Part shown: positions 1 to 6,891 of the stretch, in pieces
How positions within the stretch are numbered: position 1 is the first letter of the stretch
How the letters are laid out: each line of letters opens with the position of its first letter
Source of the DNA: Bacillota bacterium
Lineage (GTDB): Bacteria > Bacillota > Bacilli > Bacillales > Bacillaceae_J
Reading direction: 5' to 3'
Assembly (NCBI GenBank): GCA_023457235.1
Contig: JAEWMK010000527.1
Span: forward strand, 1-9,628
DNA length: 9,628 bases
Notes under the pieces: generated by a model
Told to the model about the DNA's origin: nothing
Seen by the model: only the letters and a program-made list of their open reading frames with translations
The model's database searches: none
Program-made: the position numbers and the translations under genes

Positions 1-73
1 AGGTTTGGAATGGACAAATCCTTAATAGACTCATCATTTTCTATTATTTATATTTCTTTAAATACATTCATCC

Positions 74-102
74 ATACGATTTCGCTGAACATTCATATTC
101 TA
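74..102 (+). promoter_or_regulatory. candidate sporulation (sigma-E/sigma-K) promoter
   Basis: The -10-like element CATATTCTA (94-102) fits the sigma-K consensus CATAnnnTA and largely fits sigma-E (cATAcanT). ATA at 74-76 lies 17 nt upstream, as expected of a sigma-E -35 element, and AC at 76-77 could serve as a sigma-K -35. Transcription would begin near 109, leaving an untranslated leader of about 36 nt before the gene at 145. A mother-cell promoter suits a YheC/YheD-type gene. This is a consensus match by eye in AT-rich DNA. Confidence 0.45.
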
Positions 103-144
103 TATAAATAGAACTTAAGATCAAAAGAGTGGTGTTGGAGTTTG

Positions 145-1488
145 GTGAAAATTAAATGGATGACAGGACTTAGGGAGGATCAAGTCTGTTTGTCTCTTGG
201 AACGTTAAATGAATTTCAAATAGGACAAGGAAAGGCGAAGCTTCATATTGGTGCTTGGAGCCGTGTAGTAAATATAATAATCAACAACAATATAGCTGAC
301 AATGTTATAGGTTTGCCGGAAAATTGGAAGGGAAATTTTACAATCCCTGATCATATATCCTACGAGTTTTATAAAAATGGTACGGATCTTTATATAGGTC
401 CATTAGTTGCTTTGATAGCTTTTTCAATGCAAAATGAAATAACAAAAAACAAGCTGAATGAACATCTTGATTATTTTCTTCAATTTGGCAAAGGTCTGTT
501 GTTTATCTGTGCCGCTGAAGGGATTGATACAAGAAATAAAACCATAAAGGGCTATTATTATTCTCCTGATGATATATCTGGTTTCTGGAAGACCGGTATC
601 TTTCCTTATCCGGGTGCCGCTTACAACCGTGCAAAGATGCCGAAGGAGACCTTTGATGATCTTGCCATGGTGACAAATAATCGTATTTTTAATAGCTTTT
701 CAAATGGTTCATTTAATAAGTGGGAATTATGGAAAAGGCTTTCTCCTGTTTCTGAGTTACAACCTCATCTTCCTGAAACTAAACCCCTAACAAGCCTCGA
801 ATTACTAAAGGAAATGCTAGACCGTCATGGTTCCGTTTATTTAAAGCCTGCAGATGGCACTCTTTCAAAGGGAATTATGAAGGTGTCTAGAATGAAGGAA
901 AGGAATGGGTATGACTTGTATTACCCTAACCGTAAACGGTATGGAAAAGGTACTACACGGAAAATCCTAGTTAATCCAATGGTGATCAATAAATGGATGC
1001 GCAGGATGAGACAAAGAAAATATATCGTTCAACAAGCCATTTCAATGAAAATGTACAACCAGATGCCAATTGATTTCCGGGTCATTATGCAAAAAAACAA
1101 AAACAACGAATGGGAACGTACGGGGATTTTCAGCAAATATGGAAAAAAGGGAAGCATTATTACCAATTTCAGTCGTGCTGGGTTTCTTCTATCCGGTATA
1201 GATTCTTTCCGGTTAGCCTTTCAGATGAATGAGGACCAAGCTCAAAAAAAGTTAGACGAACTCACGGAATTAGCATATCAGATTTGCAAAACATTTGATC
1301 AGTACGGCCATTATGGAGATGTGGGAATTGATCTGATGGTGGACCAAGACGAAAAAATATGGATTTTAGAAGTGAATACTCTCGATACTTACCATCGTTT
1401 TCCTCTTCACATTAATAACAGGAAGCTTTATGAAAAAGTAATAAAAAAACCACTTGAATACGCAAAATACCTAACGGGGTTCATCTGA
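145..1488 (+). CDS. YheC/YheD family ATP-grasp endospore coat-associated protein (paralogue 1)
   Basis: This is a 447-aa cytosolic-looking protein with no signal peptide or membrane segment. The N-terminal part (about 1-110) is strand-rich and carries the family block ending in IGPLVAL (84-90). A linker follows with FPYP (153-156) and FNKW (190-193). The C-terminal ATP-grasp domain (about 210-447) shows the nucleotide lysine in YLKP (K234), a loop DGTLSKG (237-243), DFR (310-312), GID (394-396) and the metal-binding pair E409/N411 in ILEVN. It ends with YAKYLTGFI. ATP-grasp enzymes generally make an acyl-phosphate and ligate it to an amine; the substrate here is unknown. The start is uncertain. 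GTG 145 is preferred because GGAG lies 4 nt upstream and it aligns with the start of the paralogue at 5562; TTG 142 and ATG 160 are alternatives. Its closest relative in the window is the gene at 5562-6869. It appears monocistronic, ending before a strong hairpin. Confidence 0.9.
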   Translation: MKIKWMTGLREDQVCLSLGTLNEFQIGQGKAKLHIGAWSRVVNIIINNNIADNVIGLPENWKGNFTIPDHISYEFYKNGTDLYIGPLVALIAFSMQNEITKNKLNEHLDYFLQFGKGLLFICAAEGIDTRNKTIKGYYYSPDDISGFWKTGIFPYPGAAYNRAKMPKETFDDLAMVTNNRIFNSFSNGSFNKWELWKRLSPVSELQPHLPETKPLTSLELLKEMLDRHGSVYLKPADGTLSKGIMKVSRMKERNGYDLYYPNRKRYGKGTTRKILVNPMVINKWMRRMRQRKYIVQQAISMKMYNQMPIDFRVIMQKNKNNEWERTGIFSKYGKKGSIITNFSRAGFLLSGIDSFRLAFQMNEDQAQKKLDELTELAYQICKTFDQYGHYGDVGIDLMVDQDEKIWILEVNTLDTYHRFPLHINNRKLYEKVIKKPLEYAKYLTGFI

Positions 1489-1710
1489 TTTTATACCTAA
1501 TTCCTCTATATATTTACAGGACTACGACGAATTCAGAATCCCACCCTCTTACTCGTATATCAGGCATTCTTGCAGGATCTTCTAGAAAAATAATTATAAA
1601 TAGAATCTATTCTATATTTACCAGGAGACTAAATAAGAAGTAAAGGGTGACTTAAAACTAATGTGGAGGCACATCGTTTTAAGTCACCCTTTTTATGTCT
1701 AATACACTAT
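1489..1710. other. convergent intergenic region
   Basis: This spacer lies between the tail-to-tail genes ending at 1488 and 1711. I see no credible coding potential in its first 150 bp. It contains a small AT-rich palindrome (1600-1615, ATAGAAT, 2-nt centre, ATTCTAT) of unknown meaning and the strong hairpin at 1642-1694. Confidence 0.6.
1642..1694. terminator. long-stem intrinsic terminator between convergent genes
   Basis: A perfect 17-bp inverted repeat, AAAGGGTGACTTAAAAC (1642-1658) and its complement (1676-1692), is followed on the + strand by a run of five T (1690-1694). The loop contains a second hairpin: ATGTG (1661-1665) pairs with CACAT (1670-1674) around GAGG. It would terminate the forward gene ending at 1488. 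On the reverse strand the hairpin is followed only by TTT and then mixed sequence, so it would be a weaker terminator for the operon ending at 1711. Confidence 0.85.
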
Positions 1711-2694
1711 TTATTTAAGATAGAGAGAAAATCTCTCTTCATTCAGAATTGGCCGAAACTTATTTTTGAAATTGCGAAGTCCATCTCCGGCTCCAGCATC
1801 ACCGCCTAGATCAATCGTTTCTACACGTGGATCAATCCGATGAATTTCGCGTGCAAATTCAATGTAGAAATGTTCTGATAACCCATAATAACCTTCTTTT
1901 TTCTTATGAAAACCAGCCCAAGCCTGTCCATGCGGCAATATTCCACCGCTGCTCATTCCGATGATTTGTCCATTCAATTCCGCAATGAGTACAATATGAT
2001 TTAATTCTTTCTGATATTTTAAGGTTCTCCGATAGCGAAGGTCATCACGAATTCTCGCATACTTTTGACCCAAGGTCTGATTCCATTCTTTTTTTAACTT
2101 TATTAATGCTTCAAGGTCGTCCACATTGCCTCTTCTAATCACAACATTTGGGTACTCCCTGTTGAATTTATTGATGGCATTCCTGATATTTTGAAATTCT
2201 CTTCCTTTTAATTCAAGTAGTTTTTGAACACTTACATGACGATCAACACCCAATAATTTTACAGGATAAAATCGTTTATTAAATGAGTCAATCTTATTCA
2301 GTAGGTCAAGCTGTGTAGAATTGACTGCTATGAGAATTGATTTATCCTTTTTTTCTCCATTCCATTTATGACAAAACATGGCACATTTATATAGAACCTC
2401 AATAATTTGCTCTAACTTACCTGGTCCTAATGGTAAAAAAGGAAGCTTAAGTTTACGGTTTTTATATAGTCGGAACACAACTAACATCCCATCAACTATT
2501 TTCCAAACCGCCTTCCCATACATTGGCCCTGAAGAGGACCAAAGAAAGTCAAAATTTGACGAGTACAAATTGGGAATATAAGCTGTCGTTTCCCTTACGT
2601 ATTTTTCATACATCACCTTATCTTTGAGCATGAGCCTATTAAACTGCCAATTTCCCAACTTTACTCGACGTGATATATGACGTCTTTTCCTCAA
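1711..2694 (-). CDS. GNAT-fold aminoacyl/acyltransferase-like protein (FemAB/DUF2156-like)
   Basis: This 327-aa soluble protein has a very basic N-terminus (MRKRRHISRR). The C-terminal half (about 155-320) resembles the acyltransferase domain of FemAB-like and DUF2156/MprF-C enzymes. It has a segment LKGREFQNIRNAINKFNRE (162-180) like the basic helix of that group, a core strand and turn around IVLIAELNGQIIGMSSGG (234-251), and a terminal motif in which LGGDAGAGDGL (296-306) is followed by FKNKFRP. Family members transfer aminoacyl or acyl groups from tRNA or CoA donors; neither donor nor acceptor can be read here. The start is TTG 2694, because AAAGGAGAG (2702-2710) sits 7 nt upstream and no other start is near. 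It begins 17 bp after the preceding ATP-grasp gene ends and is the last gene of the reverse operon, so it probably acts with the two upstream proteins. A remote peptidoglycan-bridge-type transferase is the main alternative. Confidence 0.78.
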   Translation of the reverse strand: MRKRRHISRRVKLGNWQFNRLMLKDKVMYEKYVRETTAYIPNLYSSNFDFLWSSSGPMYGKAVWKIVDGMLVVFRLYKNRKLKLPFLPLGPGKLEQIIEVLYKCAMFCHKWNGEKKDKSILIAVNSTQLDLLNKIDSFNKRFYPVKLLGVDRHVSVQKLLELKGREFQNIRNAINKFNREYPNVVIRRGNVDDLEALIKLKKEWNQTLGQKYARIRDDLRYRRTLKYQKELNHIVLIAELNGQIIGMSSGGILPHGQAWAGFHKKKEGYYGLSEHFYIEFAREIHRIDPRVETIDLGGDAGAGDGLRNFKNKFRPILNEERFSLYLK

Positions 2695-2711
2695 TTACAA
2701 ACTCTCCTTTC

Positions 2712-4034
2712 CTAAAAACCAGCCAGCTTTTTTAAATAAAGCATATTCGTCTTTACGATTTGTCGATAAAGCTCTGGATTATTGGCATCTAAAGCGATAT
2801 CATGACCAGGGTTATTTAAATTCACTTCAATGAGCCATAGTCTTTGATTCTTATCGATTCCGATATCAACCCCAGCTGTACCTAATTTACTATCAACACT
2901 CTCATGTAATTTCACAGCCTGGATAGAAAGCTGGGCTACTAGTTCACATAATCGGTTAGTTTCATAGTCTGAAAGATTCAATACCTTTTTTAGGGAATCA
3001 AACCCCATTTCGGCCTTACCGCCGGAGGAAACATTCGTAACAATATTCCCTTTCGTGCTGTATCTGGCAATGATCCCCATCTCTTTCCAATCCTCGCCTC
3101 CATCCTTAACGACAATACATCTAAAATCGATAATACTATTATTAAAGTTTAAAAGTTCAATTGGCTGTTGGATAATCCATTTTTGTTTAACAAATGATTT
3201 TTGAAAAAAAAGATAGGCACTATTTTTGTTTTTAAATGTAATCCTCTTTTTACGTCCTCTTTTGTGAAAAAGGACTGAAATTGTATTAAACCGATTCAAG
3301 AAAATTTTTTTAATCCGTTTTCCCCCTACTGATATAAGCGGTTTTAAATACACACATTTGTATTTTTGTAAATTCTCAAAAATTTGATCTGGAGATTCAT
3401 ATAAAAAAGTTGCAGGATGATTTTCTTTTAACGGGGATAAGAGCTTATAGCTATTCCATTTGTTGAATACTTTATTATTGATCATGACATTTCCCATAAG
3501 TTTTTCTAGTCGATAACGTTTTTGTGCTGAAAGATATGTTCGGATAAGAACTACTGCGGGATAATAAAAAAACCCACTTTCCCACTTCTTTGTCATTGGA
3601 TTATATACAAAACCATTTATTGTACGATTCGCGGTCATTATTTGATCCAAAGAAAAAGTCACTATTGTTCCCCCAATCGCATCATAATCCTGCACAATAT
3701 CTAATAATTTTGTAAGTTTTCTTATGAGCGTTGTTTTGTTTTTGGAGGCTAGTATTCCAATAAATGGACCAATGATAATATCCTGATTACAGATGATAAG
3801 TTGATAATTTGAAGAAAGTGGAAGATGGAGGAAGTCGGTAATATTTTTAGATATGAGTAGCGTGTTTCCACTCATTTGATTTGAAACTTTTATTTTAATT
3901 TTTATCGTCTTTACACCAAAACGAAGATTTCTAATTTCATTATGTTGCAGATTAAAATGAACTGCTACACTTGAATGAATGATTAAACTGTGTAAGACTT
4001 TGCTATTAGTTTGTACAATAAAGCTTTCAGTCAT
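2712..4034 (-). CDS. YheC/YheD family ATP-grasp endospore coat-associated protein (paralogue 2)
   Basis: This is a 440-aa protein. The N-terminal domain carries LPLSSNYQLI (71-80) and IGPFIGILAS (88-97). The linker has NKVFNKW (187-193). The ATP-grasp domain has YLKP (K231), DFR (303-305), GVD (388-390) and LIEVN with E403/N405. It ends in LKKLAGF. The glycine-rich loop is unusual: ISVGGKRI (234-241) replaces the DG..GxG seen in sister proteins, so nucleotide binding or substrate may differ. The reading frame extends to 4145, but ATG 4034 is chosen because GGGGTGA lies just upstream (4039-4045), and the extra 37 residues lie over the preceding gene and do not align with the family. The gap to the preceding stop codon is 4 bp and the ribosome site lies inside the preceding gene, so translation is probably coupled. 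Its closest paralogue here is the gene at 4039-5382. The reaction catalysed is unknown. Confidence 0.9.
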   Translation of the reverse strand: MTESFIVQTNSKVLHSLIIHSSVAVHFNLQHNEIRNLRFGVKTIKIKIKVSNQMSGNTLLISKNITDFLHLPLSSNYQLIICNQDIIIGPFIGILASKNKTTLIRKLTKLLDIVQDYDAIGGTIVTFSLDQIMTANRTINGFVYNPMTKKWESGFFYYPAVVLIRTYLSAQKRYRLEKLMGNVMINNKVFNKWNSYKLLSPLKENHPATFLYESPDQIFENLQKYKCVYLKPLISVGGKRIKKIFLNRFNTISVLFHKRGRKKRITFKNKNSAYLFFQKSFVKQKWIIQQPIELLNFNNSIIDFRCIVVKDGGEDWKEMGIIARYSTKGNIVTNVSSGGKAEMGFDSLKKVLNLSDYETNRLCELVAQLSIQAVKLHESVDSKLGTAGVDIGIDKNQRLWLIEVNLNNPGHDIALDANNPELYRQIVKTNMLYLKKLAGF

Positions 4035-4038
4035 TTGT

Positions 4039-5382
4039 TCACCCCGATTGTGGAAATCCAGCAACAAATTTGCCATATAATAGCGTATGCAGCTTAATGA
4101 TTGATCCCCTTTCATAATCGTCAACGATATGAAAGACGTTATCATTTACAAAACGATGGTTCATTTCGATTAGCCAAACTTTTTGTTGTTTATCAAGAGC
4201 AATGTCGATTCCATATTTATTAATGTGTATATTATGTTTTTCAATAGCTTCAGCAGCAGCAATAGCAATTTCGGTCATTCTTTGTTCGATTGTCTTAATT
4301 TCCTGCTCAGAATATTGCAATTCTTCATTTAAAAAGTCTTTTCCTAAGTTAACCTTTCCTCCTTTAGCAAAATTACTAACAATACTTTCTGAATCACCAA
4401 AGCGGGATAAGATCCCAATATTTTGCCATTGTCCATTTTCATCTTTTTGTAAAAATAATCTAAAATCGATTGCGTGGTTATTTAGGATTTCAAGGTCAAT
4501 GGGTTCTTGAATAATAAATTTTTTGGGTTTAAATACTTCGTTACAAAAAGTTAATAGCTCTTGATCGGTGTTCAATGTCTTGATGTTGTTTGTTTTTTTT
4601 GAACGACTTCTAATGATGTACCTATTGTTCTCCTTTGAAATTTTTTTTATATTTCCTCCTTTCATTCCGGATAGCGGTTTAATATAACAGCTATTGTACT
4701 TTTGCAAAAAGGAAAATATATCGTTCGGTTCTTTATAAAGAGTAGTAAAAGGAAGATTGTCTTTTAATTTCGGATGGTTAATTAACCAACTATACATAAC
4801 CCATTTATTGAAACTGCGATTATTAATCAATTTTTTGCCAAAGACATTTTGAAGATACTTTCTCTTTTTTTTAGATAAATACACATTTTGTTTTATAACA
4901 ACTAAAGGGTAAGGATAAATTCCTTCATTCCAGGTATTTGTTTGTGGATTATACATAAGCCCCTTTATTTTACCTTTTCTACGAATGATTCCTTCAAATG
5001 AAAATGCCAAAATACATCCGTTAATATTGCCGTAATACCTGATATAGTCGTCTAATTTTTTTCTCTTTTTATAGAGTTCAGCCATTTTACTTGAAACTAA
5101 AAGTCCAATGTAAGGACCAATAGTTAAATTGCCTTCCTGGTATGCTATCTCATACTCAATATTTATCGGTATGTGTAAAGCCTCGAATAAATTATTTGCA
5201 ATTCCTATTTCATTGTTATTCATAGTAGAAGTTATCTTAACAGTTGTAGGAACTGACTGATGACCAAATGTAATATTTTTAGTAAGTTTTATTTTTTCAT
5301 TCCACTTAATAATGTCTTCGTGGAGAAGAATAGTGTTTTTTTCAATATTATGAAGAGGAATTATTTTGAATGTTGGTTTCAC
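4039..5382 (-). CDS. YheC/YheD family ATP-grasp endospore coat-associated protein (paralogue 3)
   Basis: This 447-aa protein is the first gene of the reverse operon. The N-terminal domain includes IGIANNLFEALHIPINIEYE (59-78) and IGPYIGLL (88-95), both characteristic of the family. The linker has YPYP (156-159) and FNKW (191-194). The ATP-grasp domain shows YIKP (K235), a loop LSGMKGGNI (237-245), IIQEPIDL (290-297), DFR (306-308), YGID (390-393) and LIEMN with E406/N408. After the family AGF (441-443) it carries four extra residues, PQSG. The start is GTG 5382, with GGGG at 5391-5394 placed 8 nt upstream. It sits 37 nt downstream of the -10 element of a good sigma-K-type promoter, so expression late in the mother cell is likely. 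It is probably a tandem duplicate of the next gene. The substrate is unknown. Confidence 0.92.
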   Translation of the reverse strand: MKPTFKIIPLHNIEKNTILLHEDIIKWNEKIKLTKNITFGHQSVPTTVKITSTMNNNEIGIANNLFEALHIPINIEYEIAYQEGNLTIGPYIGLLVSSKMAELYKKRKKLDDYIRYYGNINGCILAFSFEGIIRRKGKIKGLMYNPQTNTWNEGIYPYPLVVIKQNVYLSKKKRKYLQNVFGKKLINNRSFNKWVMYSWLINHPKLKDNLPFTTLYKEPNDIFSFLQKYNSCYIKPLSGMKGGNIKKISKENNRYIIRSRSKKTNNIKTLNTDQELLTFCNEVFKPKKFIIQEPIDLEILNNHAIDFRLFLQKDENGQWQNIGILSRFGDSESIVSNFAKGGKVNLGKDFLNEELQYSEQEIKTIEQRMTEIAIAAAEAIEKHNIHINKYGIDIALDKQQKVWLIEMNHRFVNDNVFHIVDDYERGSIIKLHTLLYGKFVAGFPQSG

Positions 5383-5419
5383 ACGATCAACCCCAATACG
5401 TAAATGCTTCCATAGTTAT

Positions 5420-5448
5420 TATCGTATGTTTGTTAATTAGTATTTGTT
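5420..5448 (-). promoter_or_regulatory. sigma-K-type promoter of the reverse operon
   Basis: On the reverse strand the -10 element CATACGATA (5420-5428) matches the sigma-K consensus CATAnnnTA exactly. The -35 element AACA (5445-5448) matches mACm, with a 16-nt spacer. Transcription would start near 5413, about 30 nt before GTG 5382. The -10 also resembles sigma-E (cATAcanT), but no ATA -35 sits at the right distance. This fits late mother-cell expression of coat-associated proteins. Confidence 0.6.
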
Positions 5449-5501
5449 TACCCATTTTCATGCTTCTAGGCTTTAACACTCACTTTTATGGCTTAAGTGA
5501 A

Positions 5502-5530
5502 ATATTTATATAACAAAACAATTATATGAT
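5502..5530 (+). promoter_or_regulatory. weak sigma-E-like promoter candidate for the forward operon
   Basis: ATA (5502-5504), an 18-nt spacer and TATATGAT (5523-5530) roughly fit sigma-E (ATA, 16-18 nt, cATAcanT), with three mismatches in the -10. It would place transcription start near 5537, upstream of the ribosome site for ATG 5562. No stronger candidate was found in this half of the spacer. Confidence 0.22.
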
Positions 5531-5561
5531 CCTATCTATCCAGGAAAGAAGGCATTGCCAA

Positions 5562-6869
5562 ATGTTATTAAAATGGCTAAATATTGAGGGTGAACTTCGC
5601 GTTCACGATAGTTTAATAGATAAATTCCCAGATAAAATATATGTTCAATATGGCAATCTAAAAGAAGAAATGGCAGTGAAATGTGATAATAGTATAGGAG
5701 AAAACTACATTGGGCTGCCCAAATCATTTGGACAATATTATACACTCCCTCAGAATATACCATATGAAACAAAGATCGATAGCGATACACTAAAAATTGG
5801 TCCGATTATAGTCTACGTTGCAGCTACAAGGACTAATCATCTGACGAAAAAATTGTTCAAATTCCATGAGAAAAGAATGAGAAATTATCAAGAGATAAAA
5901 GGGTTATTTGTAATAACGGCCGCAAATGGTATAAATATACAAAACAAAAGCATCCAAGGGTATTATTATAACCCTGGTGGTAAATACCTTCAATCAAGAT
6001 GGGTAAAAGGAATTTTTCCTTATCCGGATGTTTTGTATAAAAGGAGAAGGTTAAATAGAACAGTAAGGCAATCTGTATATGAAATTATCGGTGAAGACCA
6101 CGTTATTAATTCTAATTTATTTAATAAAAAAGAGTTGTGGGATAGTATGTCAAGCAACCGTGATATAAGACAATACTTTCCATACACAGAACATTTTAAG
6201 AACTTTCAGCAAATAAAAAATTTATTAATTAAATATCCTGTCCTCTACTTAAAACCTTCTGATGGGTCAAAAGGGAATGGAATTTTAAAAATTGAAAGAT
6301 TCAGTATAGACAATACCGTTCAAATAACTACAAGAAATATGGAGAAAAAAATTTTATATAATATAGATTTGGCTGAACAATATTTAAGAAATATTATCCG
6401 TAAGTCATACCTCATTCAACAAGGCATCCATTCAGAAATGAACGGCCACATGGTCGATTTTCGAGCCTATTTGCAAAAAAACCGCTTTGGGGAATGGACC
6501 GTACAAGGAATTATTGCTCGAGCAGCTAAAAAAAATAGCATCGTTACAAATCTTAGATTTGTAGAGAAGCTTTTAATAGGCCACGATGCTTTTAAACAAT
6601 TGCTAAAAGTTGATCAGTCCACATTACCTGATCTTTCTGAACGAGTTCGGCATACGTGTATTTTAGTGTGCGAAGAAATGGATAGAAAGATGGGCAACTT
6701 TGGTGATGTAGCGATTGATTTTGTTATCGATAAAGATTTAAAAATATGGATTCTTGAAATTAATAAGGCCTATACTTTTCAAAGTCTGAAGATTTTAAAA
6801 CAGTATCGATTATATGCAAAGCTGTTTACAACACCGATTGAATACGCAAAACACCTGGCCGGATTTTAA
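5562..6869 (+). CDS. YheC/YheD family ATP-grasp endospore coat-associated protein (paralogue 4)
   Basis: This 435-aa protein opens the forward operon. The N-terminal domain has YIGLPKSFG (49-57) and IGPIIVYVAA (79-88). The linker has IFPYP (151-155) and NLFNKKELW (185-193). The ATP-grasp domain shows YLKP (K231) and the most canonical glycine loop of the set, DGSKGNG (234-240). It also has IQQ (285-287), DFR (299-301), AID (384-386) and ILEIN with E399/N401. It ends in YAKHLAGF. Family proteins are spore-coat associated; the ligase substrate is unknown. The frame is open back to ATG 5526, but that codon has no ribosome site. ATG 5562 has GAAAGAAGG (5544-5552) 9 nt upstream and aligns with the start of the gene at 145. 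The two share similar DNA at their 3' ends and around FPYP, so they are the closest pair in the window. The next gene begins 22 bp downstream. Confidence 0.92.
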   Translation: MLLKWLNIEGELRVHDSLIDKFPDKIYVQYGNLKEEMAVKCDNSIGENYIGLPKSFGQYYTLPQNIPYETKIDSDTLKIGPIIVYVAATRTNHLTKKLFKFHEKRMRNYQEIKGLFVITAANGINIQNKSIQGYYYNPGGKYLQSRWVKGIFPYPDVLYKRRRLNRTVRQSVYEIIGEDHVINSNLFNKKELWDSMSSNRDIRQYFPYTEHFKNFQQIKNLLIKYPVLYLKPSDGSKGNGILKIERFSIDNTVQITTRNMEKKILYNIDLAEQYLRNIIRKSYLIQQGIHSEMNGHMVDFRAYLQKNRFGEWTVQGIIARAAKKNSIVTNLRFVEKLLIGHDAFKQLLKVDQSTLPDLSERVRHTCILVCEEMDRKMGNFGDVAIDFVIDKDLKIWILEINKAYTFQSLKILKQYRLYAKLFTTPIEYAKHLAGF

Positions 6870-6891
6870 TAGTAAAAGGGGAGGATATATA

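Larger units (their letters stand above)
5383..5561. other. divergent intergenic control region
   Basis: This 179-bp AT-rich spacer lies between the two divergently transcribed operons. The half nearest the reverse operon holds the sigma-K-like promoter. The forward half has only a weak promoter candidate. I see no terminator, leader RNA structure or small gene with a ribosome site. Confidence 0.6.

Noticed and set aside
1..111. Open frame from the left edge to a stop at 109-111
   Set aside because: Its codons give an Ile/Ser/Thr-rich string typical of AT-rich noncoding DNA, and the promoter candidate lies within it; I cannot support a gene here.
1600..1615. AT-rich palindrome ATAGAAT-CT-ATTCTAT
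   Set aside because: Such short palindromes are expected by chance in AT-rich spacer; it is not near any promoter.
2378..2581. 67-codon forward reading frame inside the GNAT-like gene
   Set aside because: It lies wholly opposite a well-supported gene and has no family resemblance.
4035..4145. Upstream extension of the 2712-4034 gene to ATG 4145
   Set aside because: The extra 37 residues lie over the end of the preceding gene, do not match the family N-terminus, and the strong ribosome site points to ATG 4034.
4202..4510. 102-codon forward reading frame with hydrophobic, cysteine-rich product
   Set aside because: It is antisense to the ATP-grasp domain of the 4039-5382 gene; the hydrophobic look follows from the complementary strand of charged codons.
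5526..5561. Upstream ATG 5526 for the forward operon's first gene
   Set aside because: It has no ribosome site, and the weak promoter candidate would start transcription downstream of it; ATG 5562 has GAAAGAAGG at good spacing and matches its paralogue.
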